In this document: in pieces, positions 5,383-10,972 of the stretch
How the letters are laid out: each line of letters begins with the position of its first letter
How positions within the stretch are numbered: position 1 is the stretch's first letter
From: Succinivibrio sp.
GTDB taxonomy: Bacteria > Pseudomonadota > Gammaproteobacteria > Enterobacterales > Succinivibrionaceae
Assembly (NCBI GenBank): GCA_017959135.1
Contig: JAGDBH010000217.1
Coordinates: 1 to 10,972, forward strand
Direction: 5' to 3'
Length of the DNA stretch: 10,972 bases
Made by a program: the position numbers and the translations under genes
Notes under the pieces: model-generated
Told to the model about the DNA's origin: nothing
What the model saw: the letters and a program-made list of their open reading frames with translations, nothing else
Database searches by the model: none

Positions 5383-6717
5383 ATGCTTATTGCAGAATTT
5401 ATCTTTATGTTAATGATGCTATACATCGGTAGCCGCTACGGTGGTATCGGTCTAGGTGTAGTATCAGGAATTGGTATTTTGGTTGAGGTATTCATTTTAA
5501 GAATGCCTCCTGCAGGCGCTCCTGTAGATGTTATGCTTATCATTATCGCAGTAGTAAGCTGTGCTGCAATTCTTGAGGCTGCAGGCGGTCTTAAGTACAT
5601 GCTTCAGGTTGCAGAGAAGATCCTTCGTAAAAATCCTAAGAGAATCACCTTCTTAGGACCACTAGTCACCTTCTCTTTAAGTATCATGCTGGGTACCGGC
5701 CACGCAGTTTACTCAATCATGCCTATCATCGGTGATATTGCTCTTAAGAACAAAATCAGACCTGAGCGTCCAATGGCAGCAGCATCTGTTGCATCTCAGC
5801 TGGCTCTGACAGGTTCTCCTATTGCCGCTGTTGTTGCATGTTATTTAGGTAAGGACGTTCTTCAGCTGCCAGGTCTTGAGAATTTAAATCTTCTGCACAT
5901 TCTGGCTGTTACATTCCCTGCTACCCTTTTAGGTACTATTGCAATGTCTATCTACTCAAACTTCAGAGGTCGTGAGCTTGAGGATGACAAAGAGTACCAG
6001 AGAAGATTACAGGATCCAGCATACAGAGATCAGATTCTAAACACCACCAAGACAACCTTAAATGAGGAACTGCCTTTCGGTGCAAAACTGTCAGTAGGAA
6101 TCTTCCTTTTATCATTAGTACTTATCGTTTTAATCGCTGTCTTCCCTGAGGTTAGAACCATCGGTGAAGGTACCCGTCCAATCTCAATGGGCGTTATCAT
6201 TCAGATGATGATGCTGGGCTTCGGTGCGATTATTCTGATTACTACCAAGACTCCTGTTAACAAGATCCCTAACGGAGTAGTTTTCAAGTCAGGTATGGTT
6301 GCATGTATTGCAATCTTCGGTATCGCCTGGATGTCAAACACCTACTTTGCTTACGCTATGCCTGAGTTCAAGGCAGCAATTACCGGAATGGTAAATGATG
6401 CACCATGGACCTTCGCTTTAGCTCTGTTCGCTGTATCTGTAGTTGTTAACTCACAGGCTGCAACTGCAAAGATTATGCTTCCTGTTGCTATCGCCATCGG
6501 TCTTCCAGGTCCAGTACTTATTGGTCTGATGCCTGCAACCTATGCATACTTCTTCATTCCAAACTATCCATCAGACATTGCTACTGTTAACTTCGACGTT
6601 ACCGGTACTACCAAGATTGGTAAGTGGTACTTCAACCACTCATTCATGGTTCCTGGTTTAATCGGTGTAGTAGTTGCCTGCTGCGTAGGACTATCTTTAG
6701 CAGAGATCGTTATTTAA
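5383..6717 (+). CDS. dcuB: Anaerobic C4-dicarboxylate transporter, Dcu family, DcuB-like
   Basis: This 444-residue inner-membrane carrier is inferred to exchange fumarate, malate or aspartate for succinate in anaerobic growth. Many hydrophobic segments run along its length. The early stretch PPAGAPVDVMLIIIAVV and the following EAAGGLKYML match the Dcu start. The block GTGHAVYSIMPIIGDIA and the phrase IRPERPMAA resemble E. coli DcuB (446 residues) more than DcuA. The C-terminal half keeps VNSQAATAK, the NYPSDIATV turn and the GTTKIGKW/NHSF motif. The start ATG 5383 has a good ribosome site, AAGGGA (5371-5376), with 6-nt spacing. The gene stands alone, with its own terminator. A succinate-producing fermenter would use it mainly to export succinate; that direction is inference, and DcuA/DcuB subtype is not certain. 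Confidence 0.92.
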   Translation: MLIAEFIFMLMMLYIGSRYGGIGLGVVSGIGILVEVFILRMPPAGAPVDVMLIIIAVVSCAAILEAAGGLKYMLQVAEKILRKNPKRITFLGPLVTFSLSIMLGTGHAVYSIMPIIGDIALKNKIRPERPMAAASVASQLALTGSPIAAVVACYLGKDVLQLPGLENLNLLHILAVTFPATLLGTIAMSIYSNFRGRELEDDKEYQRRLQDPAYRDQILNTTKTTLNEELPFGAKLSVGIFLLSLVLIVLIAVFPEVRTIGEGTRPISMGVIIQMMMLGFGAIILITTKTPVNKIPNGVVFKSGMVACIAIFGIAWMSNTYFAYAMPEFKAAITGMVNDAPWTFALALFAVSVVVNSQAATAKIMLPVAIAIGLPGPVLIGLMPATYAYFFIPNYPSDIATVNFDVTGTTKIGKWYFNHSFMVPGLIGVVVACCVGLSLAEIVI

Positions 6718-6736
6718 AAACGATTTCTTGCTCAGT

Positions 6737-6768
6737 GAAAACCACCTTTTGGTGGTTTTCTCATTTTT
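6737..6768 (+). terminator. Terminator after the dcu gene
   Basis: GAAAACCACC (6737-6746) pairs perfectly with GGTGGTTTTC (6751-6760) across a TTTT loop. It is followed by TCATTTTT. The stem begins 20 nt after the dcu stop codon. Confidence 0.9.
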
Positions 6769-6786
6769 ATGCCCCTAAAAACATGC

Positions 6787-6803
6787 GATAAATCCAATTT
6801 ATC
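6787..6803. repeat. Short dyad upstream of the chemoreceptor gene
   Basis: GATAAAT and ATTTATC form an exact 7-bp inverted repeat around CCA. It could be an operator or a small hairpin. Nothing else supports a function. Confidence 0.3.
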
Positions 6804-6855
6804 CAAAAAAGTCCCCATGGAAACATGATTTATTACATACAATTATTATGTGGGG

Positions 6856-6915
6856 TTGTATCTAAATTCTGACTTTGAACATTATTATTTTTTGTATCTG
6901 ACTTGAAAAGTATCT
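6856..6915 (+). repeat. Repeated TTGTATCT / TGACTTTGAA motifs upstream of the chemoreceptor gene
   Basis: TTGTATCT occurs at 6856-6863 and 6892-6899, and GTATCT a third time at 6910-6915. TGACTTTGAA (6870-6879) is followed by a close copy, TGACTTGAAA (6899-6908). The region lies 58-117 bp before the start codon, where regulator sites would be expected. No promoter matching the flagellar sigma-28 consensus was found nearby. Confidence 0.35.
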
Positions 6916-6972
6916 GGTACTGGTAGTGTTCAAGATAAGCTATTGCCATTAAGCGTTTAAGAGAGATTGGGT

Positions 6973-8910
6973 ATGGAACAGTCTGAAACAGAAAACAGTC
7001 AGAACGAAAATTTACAAGACAGCGCTCAGCTGCAGGAATTTGATAATCCTAGTTCGGATATTCCTCCGGTATTAACCTCTGATACCACCTATGCTACGGA
7101 ACGCAGTTTCGATGAGACAGATCCTGCTCCAGAATCCTATGAGCAGACCAGCTATTCAGAACCACAGGCTCCACAAGAGTTGCAGGAACAATATACATCA
7201 GAGGAAGGAGCTTATGCCTCCCCTGAGCCTCAGGCTGAAACCATCAATCAGCAGCAGGCTGACGACGATGATGACGAGGATGATGATTCAGTTGATCTTA
7301 ACGTAGAAAATTTCAGTTACAAATCTGCCCCATTCTTCAAATCTCTTTTTACATTAAAGTTCGGAGATATTTCCATTGCACAGCGAATTGTATTCTCCTT
7401 TGCTGTTGCAATTATTATCTTTGCTGTAGGTTCCATCAATATTATCTCCAGCATGAACGAATACGTTATGCAGAAAAACTGCACAGAAAGACTTAGTCTG
7501 AGTTTAAACAAGGTTAATTCCGCACTCATCAGTCTTACCCACCCGGACGATGATCCGCAGGCTCTTACAAAAGCACAGGCATCAGTCAAAAAACTTGAGA
7601 ATATTTTAAACGCACCAGAATATAAGAGCTTCTATAAAGATAATGAGGCTGCCGCAAGAATTCACAAGGATATCTCGGAATTCTGTAAAACCACCTATCA
7701 GATTCTGGATCTGGATTTAACACCAAAAGAGCTTCTGCAGCAGGCAGAAGAGGCATCAGCCATCATAGACAAATTTGAAGAGGCAAACCGTGAAGGACTA
7801 CTGGATAAGGGAGCATATAAAAAGGTTTTATATACACTCTATGCAGTGCTGATCATCACTATCCTTGTATCTGTTGTTCAGTCAATATTCCTGGCTAAAT
7901 CTCTCAACAGTGAGGTTCGCCATGTATGGAAATCTCTGCAGAAACTGGCATCAGGAGATTTCCGACGTGATCACGACGAAAAGAGAATCAGAAAGAATGA
8001 AATCGGTAACATTGATCAGCTGGTCAATGCGGTGACCAAGTACATGCAGAAAACCATTGGCAAACTGAACTCAGATTTCAGCAAAATGCTTGAAATGGTT
8101 AACACTAACTCTCAGATGCTGGAAAATACTGCAGACGCCATTGCCACCCAGAAATCAAGAGCAAGTTCTGTTGCTACCGCAACAAACAACATGGAAGATT
8201 CCATTGAAAAGGTTACAGAATTCGCCCGTTCTACCCTATCTGAGGTGCAGACTGCAGAAACAGCTTCAGATACCTGCCGTATGACCATGCAGGATAACAT
8301 CACTACCACCCACTCGCTGTCAGACAAACTCAAGGCAACTTCAATTGCAATTGAAAACATCAACAAGATGGGTTCCCAGATCGACTCAATTGTTAAGACT
8401 ATTGCAGCAATTGCCGATCAGACCAATCTTCTGGCATTGAATGCGACCATCGAAGCGGCTCGAAGCGGTGAGCACGGTAAAGGCTTTGCCGTGGTAGCAA
8501 ATGAGGTTCGTGATCTGGCATTCAAGACAGCAAAATCCACAAAAGAGGTTACCGATACCATCACCCGGCTGAATGAAGCTGTGGAGATGTGTGTTACCGT
8601 GGTGGCATCCTGTGAGGAGGAAATGAACAATTCCGTACATCAGAGCTCAAGGGCCAACAGTGCTATTGAGGAGATTATGGGAATTATTGCTACCATCACC
8701 GATATGTCTGAGCAGATTGTAGACTCCTGTACTGAGCAGACCAACATTGCAGGTGAGGTAAACTCTGAGATTGAAAATATCAACAGTGTAACCGAAGAAT
8801 GCTTTGATCATATCCAGGAAACCAAGCTGGCAGTTCAGAAGATCAGAAAGATGGCAAAGAATCAGGTTAAGAATCTATCTGTATTCACCATCAACGAAGA
8901 GCCTAAATAA
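6973..8910 (+). CDS. Methyl-accepting chemotaxis protein with a long acidic N-terminal leader
   Basis: This 645-residue receptor would sense a ligand and control the CheA kinase. Residues 1 to about 115 are low in complexity, rich in Glu, Gln, Ser, Pro and Asp, and end in a run of Asp/Glu near residue 100. A first membrane helix follows at about 139-161, then about 120 residues of predicted periplasmic sensor, mostly helical. A second membrane helix is at about 285-309, followed by a HAMP region and the coiled-coil signalling domain. The hairpin tip carries [20 protein letters not shown] from residue 482, followed by [15 protein letters not shown]. This matches the family motif, with Thr and Ser replacing two usual Ala residues. 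No CheR-binding NWETF-like tail is seen (ends NEEPK). The start is ATG 6973 with GAGAG (6961-6965); an in-frame TTG at 6967 is less likely. The ligand is unknown. Confidence 0.93.
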   Translation: MEQSETENSQNENLQDSAQLQEFDNPSSDIPPVLTSDTTYATERSFDETDPAPESYEQTSYSEPQAPQELQEQYTSEEGAYASPEPQAETINQQQADDDDDEDDDSVDLNVENFSYKSAPFFKSLFTLKFGDISIAQRIVFSFAVAIIIFAVGSINIISSMNEYVMQKNCTERLSLSLNKVNSALISLTHPDDDPQALTKAQASVKKLENILNAPEYKSFYKDNEAAARIHKDISEFCKTTYQILDLDLTPKELLQQAEEASAIIDKFEEANREGLLDKGAYKKVLYTLYAVLIITILVSVVQSIFLAKSLNSEVRHVWKSLQKLASGDFRRDHDEKRIRKNEIGNIDQLVNAVTKYMQKTIGKLNSDFSKMLEMVNTNSQMLENTADAIATQKSRASSVATATNNMEDSIEKVTEFARSTLSEVQTAETASDTCRMTMQDNITTTHSLSDKLKATSIAIENINKMGSQIDSIVKTIAAIADQTNLLALNATIEAARSGEHGKGFAVVANEVRDLAFKTAKSTKEVTDTITRLNEAVEMCVTVVASCEEEMNNSVHQSSRANSAIEEIMGIIATITDMSEQIVDSCTEQTNIAGEVNSEIENINSVTEECFDHIQETKLAVQKIRKMAKNQVKNLSVFTINEEPK

Positions 8911-8947
8911 TCTGTTGTCGGTTAACCATCCAAGCTTAAGACCAGAG

Positions 8948-8974
8948 GCACTCAAAGAGATATTCTTTGAGTGC
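8948..8974 (+). terminator. Hairpin between the chemoreceptor and acetolactate decarboxylase genes
   Basis: GCACTCAAAGA (8948-8958) pairs perfectly over 11 bp with TCTTTGAGTGC (8964-8974), leaving a 5-nt loop. The downstream sequence TGCTATTTG has only a poor T-run. It may be a weak terminator for the receptor gene or a structure in the leader of the next gene. Confidence 0.5.
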
Positions 8975-9003
8975 TGCTATTTGTAAATATTGGGAGTTTT
9001 TCT

Positions 9004-9834
9004 ATGAAATTCACTAATAAAAAGAACCTTATCGCAGCAGCAGTTCTTGCAGGAGTATTTACATTCTGCGCTTCACAGGCATATGCAGAACAGGCAGACA
9101 GAGAGAGTCTTGTTCAGGTTGCTTTACTGCAGTCTCTGGCGCAGGGATATTTTGGTGGAACCATTACATCAGGAGAACTTAGAAAGCTTGGCGATACCGG
9201 CATTGGAACCTTCGAAGGGCTGAACGGCGAGATGATCGTTCTGGATGGCAAGGTTTACCAGGCTCTTGGTGACGGAACAGTATTTACTGCACCGGACAAA
9301 ACACTGATTCCATATGCCACAGTAACATTCTTTGACGAGGATATTCCTGTTAAACTTACAGATATCAAAGACAAAAAAGATTTTGAGAGTGCTTTGAATG
9401 CAGCTGTTCAGAAGGAAGGATGCAACAGCTTTTATATGGTTAAGCTTCCTGCTGAGTTTGAATCAGTACTGTTCCGCAGTGAATATGGAAGTGAGGAACC
9501 ATATCCAACTCTGGTTGAAGCACTTAAGGGAAAGCAGACTGAATTTACAGAGAAGAATATCAAGGGAACTTTAGTTGGTCTATACTGCCCAAGCTACATG
9601 GGAGAGCTTAACTCTGTGGGCTGGCACTTCCATTTCATTTCCGAGGATAAAAAGAAAGGCGGACATATTCTGGAGCTTAGTGTAAAGGATGCCACAGCAT
9701 ATCTTGATAAGACAGACAAGTTCACCATGATTCTGCATAATGACAAAAAGTTCCATGACATAAATCTTGCAAAAGATATGGCTGAGGACATCAGAAGTGC
9801 AGAACAGGATACCAAGGGAAAGATGAAGAAATAG
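9004..9834 (+). CDS. budA: Alpha-acetolactate decarboxylase with signal peptide
   Basis: The enzyme turns alpha-acetolactate into acetoin and CO2. The 276-residue product opens with a Sec-type signal: positive KFTNKK, a hydrophobic stretch, and probable cleavage after AYA at residue 28. The mature part shows the ALDC features. The motif GTFEGLNGEMIVLDGKVYQ carries the active-site Glu (E76). R158 lies close to the expected active-site Arg. The metal ligands are H208, H210 and H221 in WHFHFISEDKKKGGH, with the same spacing as H194, H196 and H207 of the Brevibacillus brevis enzyme. The start ATG 9004 has GGGAG (8992-8996) at 7-nt spacing; the frame is open upstream to 8971 but without a ribosome site. 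No acetolactate synthase (budB) is adjacent. Export is unusual, because the enteric BudA proteins are cytoplasmic. Confidence 0.88.
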   Translation: MKFTNKKNLIAAAVLAGVFTFCASQAYAEQADRESLVQVALLQSLAQGYFGGTITSGELRKLGDTGIGTFEGLNGEMIVLDGKVYQALGDGTVFTAPDKTLIPYATVTFFDEDIPVKLTDIKDKKDFESALNAAVQKEGCNSFYMVKLPAEFESVLFRSEYGSEEPYPTLVEALKGKQTEFTEKNIKGTLVGLYCPSYMGELNSVGWHFHFISEDKKKGGHILELSVKDATAYLDKTDKFTMILHNDKKFHDINLAKDMAEDIRSAEQDTKGKMKK

Positions 9835-9869
9835 CTTTTTTCTCTCAGCTAATTTAGTCAGAAAGGACA

Positions 9870-9902
9870 TTATGCCAGCTAAAAAAGTTGGCATAATTTT
9901 TT
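9870..9902 (+). terminator. Terminator after the acetolactate decarboxylase gene
   Basis: TTATGCCAGCT (9870-9880) pairs with AGTTGGCATAA (9886-9896) over 11 bp, with one G·T pair and an A5 loop. Six T residues follow (9897-9902). The arrangement is that of a strong intrinsic terminator. Confidence 0.92.
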
Positions 9903-9918
9903 CATATTCCAGTAAAAA

Positions 9919-9932
9919 GGCAATTTTTTGCC
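9919..9932 (+). promoter_or_regulatory. GGCAA/TTGCC element upstream of flagellin, possible promoter
   Basis: GGCAATTTTTTGCC is a small inverted repeat 27 bp before the flagellin ATG. It resembles a sigma-54 -24/-12 pair (GG and GC), but the gap is 9 bases instead of the strict 10. It also places TAAA (9913-9916) 13 bases before GCC, against 15 in the sigma-28 consensus. Neither match is exact, so the promoter class is unresolved. Confidence 0.25.
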
Positions 9933-9959
9933 ACAGAAAACAAAACTGGAGAGAAAAAA

Positions 9960-10901
9960 ATGTCGTCCTTCTATATCAATACCAATCTTACAGCGCTTGC
10001 AGCACAGAGAGCGGTAAGTAGAGCTACTGCCAAAATAGACACTGCTTATAATCACTTATCCAGCGGCCTTAAGATTAATTCTGCACAGGATGATCCTGCG
10101 GGTGTTCAAACTTCTGACAGACTTACTCTACAGATTAACTCTCTAAATCAGACCAACCGAAACGCACAGGATGCGATTTCCTATGCTCAGACAGCTGAAG
10201 GTGCTATTGAAGAAATCACCACCATGCTGCAGAGAATCAGAACTCTTGCAGTTCAGTCTGCCAACGGTGTTTATTCACAGGATAACCGTAGAGCTCTCCA
10301 GGATGAGGTTGATCAGTTAAATGAAGAAATAGGACGTATTGCTCGAGATACCACTTTCGGTGGACAGGATCTGCTTTCAGGTAATGCCTCAATTGTCAGA
10401 TTCCAGATCTCCCCTGCTCCAGGCTCAATTATTGAAATCGACCTTGCAACCGGTTTTGATGTACCTAATCTGGCAAAAATGGCGGCAAAGATTACCGGAA
10501 GTGAAGAATTTGAACTTCCACCTGATGCCGGAGTGACCCCATCAAAATATGCCTTTACAGATATCTTCTCCTTCTCTGTAAATGGAGGAGGTATTGATAT
10601 TACAACTCAGTCACAGGCACAGATTGTTCTGGCTGGTATTGACTATCTGATTACCGCCGTAGATTCTAAACGTTCTGAACTTGGTGCTGTTCAGAACCGA
10701 CTTGAGGCTACCATACGCAATCAGGAAAATGTGAAAGAGAATGTTTCCGACTCACGTGCACGTATCCGTGATTCTGACTATGCAGAGGAAGTCTCCAACA
10801 TGGTTTCAGAACAGATGAAGCAGCAGGGCTCTATTTCAATTCTGACCCAGGCTAATCAGAAACCTCAGATTGCTCTGCAGATGCTTCAGGAAAGCTACTA
10901 A
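9960..10901 (+). CDS. fliC: Flagellin
   Basis: This is the structural protein of the flagellar filament, exported through the flagellar apparatus. The 313-residue product has the conserved N-terminal D0/D1 region (INTNLTALAAQRAV, then LSSGLKINSAQDDPAG). The C-terminal D1/D0 region carries LGAVQNRLEATIRNQENVKENVSDSRARIRDSDYA and ends ILTQANQKPQIALQML. The variable centre, roughly residues 160-225, is short, so the D2/D3 surface domains are reduced. The stretch LQRIRTLAVQSANG, with a Glu 24 residues after its first Arg, aligns without gaps with Salmonella FliC residues R90, L94 and E114, the main TLR5 contacts. The ribosome site is GGAGAG (9948-9953) with 6-nt spacing. The gene sits between two strong terminators, so it is probably transcribed alone. 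The symbol follows the enteric name; this may be one of several flagellin copies. Confidence 0.95.
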   Translation: MSSFYINTNLTALAAQRAVSRATAKIDTAYNHLSSGLKINSAQDDPAGVQTSDRLTLQINSLNQTNRNAQDAISYAQTAEGAIEEITTMLQRIRTLAVQSANGVYSQDNRRALQDEVDQLNEEIGRIARDTTFGGQDLLSGNASIVRFQISPAPGSIIEIDLATGFDVPNLAKMAAKITGSEEFELPPDAGVTPSKYAFTDIFSFSVNGGGIDITTQSQAQIVLAGIDYLITAVDSKRSELGAVQNRLEATIRNQENVKENVSDSRARIRDSDYAEEVSNMVSEQMKQQGSISILTQANQKPQIALQMLQESY

Positions 10902-10935
10902 TTACTCCTTATGTTTTGTTTTGTATGTCTTATAC

Positions 10936-10965
10936 TCCTTCGCACTAATGCGAAGGATTTTTTTT
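10936..10965 (+). terminator. Terminator after flagellin
   Basis: TCCTTCGCA (10936-10944) pairs perfectly with TGCGAAGGA (10949-10957) across a CTAA loop and is followed by eight T residues. It starts 34 nt after the flagellin stop codon. Confidence 0.95.
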
Positions 10966-10972
10966 GAAAAAA

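Noticed and set aside
6776..6791. TAAA followed by GCGATAA as a sigma-28 promoter for the chemoreceptor gene
   Set aside because: The two boxes are only 5 bases apart, against 15 required, and lie far from the start codon.
6915..6930. TGGTAC-N5-GTGTT as a sigma-54 promoter for the chemoreceptor gene
   Set aside because: The essential -12 GC is GT, and other positions also differ from the consensus.
8386..8640. Minus-strand open frames of 84 and 70 residues inside the chemoreceptor gene
   Set aside because: They are antisense to the conserved signalling tip, which explains their openness. No independent start signals or family resemblance.
9580..9894. A 104-residue minus-strand open frame overlapping the end of the acetolactate decarboxylase gene
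   Set aside because: It is antisense to a well-supported coding region and its terminator.

Overview
The window reads as chromosomal DNA of a motile, anaerobic, fermentative gammaproteobacterium. The SmpB and tmRNA sequences are close to the enteric type: the tmRNA gene is 363 nt long, has a G·U pair at acceptor position 3, and encodes the tag ANDETYAIAA. A Dcu-type C4-dicarboxylate transporter suggests fumarate/succinate metabolism without oxygen. A chemotaxis receptor and a flagellin show motility. Together with the fairly AT-rich composition this would suit a Succinivibrionaceae-like gut or rumen bacterium (Succinivibrio, Anaerobiospirillum, Succinatimonas and relatives). That placement is an inference from gene content and remembered protein similarity, not from a search.

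Layout. Positions 1-1956 are an apparently complete insertion sequence of the IS4/IS1634 type, with one long DDE transposase and imperfect terminal inverted repeats; its left tip coincides with, or lies just beyond, the window edge. Next, on the minus strand, is ssrA (tmRNA, 2034-2396). Its 3' end faces the IS. A divergent intergenic region leads to a DauA/YchM-like SulP transporter (2704-4410, plus). A bidirectional terminator separates sulP from smpB (4492-4968, minus). A 414-bp intergenic region precedes a DcuB-like antiporter gene (5383-6717). Then come a methyl-accepting chemotaxis protein with an unusual acidic N-terminal extension (6973-8910), an exported alpha-acetolactate decarboxylase (9004-9834) and a compact flagellin (9960-10901). 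Nearly every plus-strand gene ends in a recognisable hairpin terminator, so most look like single-gene transcription units.

How the genes relate. ssrA and smpB encode the two parts of the trans-translation ribosome-rescue system. They lie on the same strand in the order smpB then ssrA, as in E. coli, but a sulP gene of opposite orientation sits between them. The SulP and Dcu proteins are both candidate C4-dicarboxylate carriers. The chemoreceptor and flagellin belong to motility, and the acetolactate decarboxylase between them would divert acetolactate to acetoin.

No wholly new multi-gene system is evident. The points most worth a second look are: the hairpin over the IS promoter and start region, which resembles the read-through protection of IS10/IS50; the repeated GTAGGTACAAC motif inside both IS ends; the acidic leader on the chemoreceptor; and the signal peptide on the acetolactate decarboxylase, which has no acetolactate synthase gene beside it.
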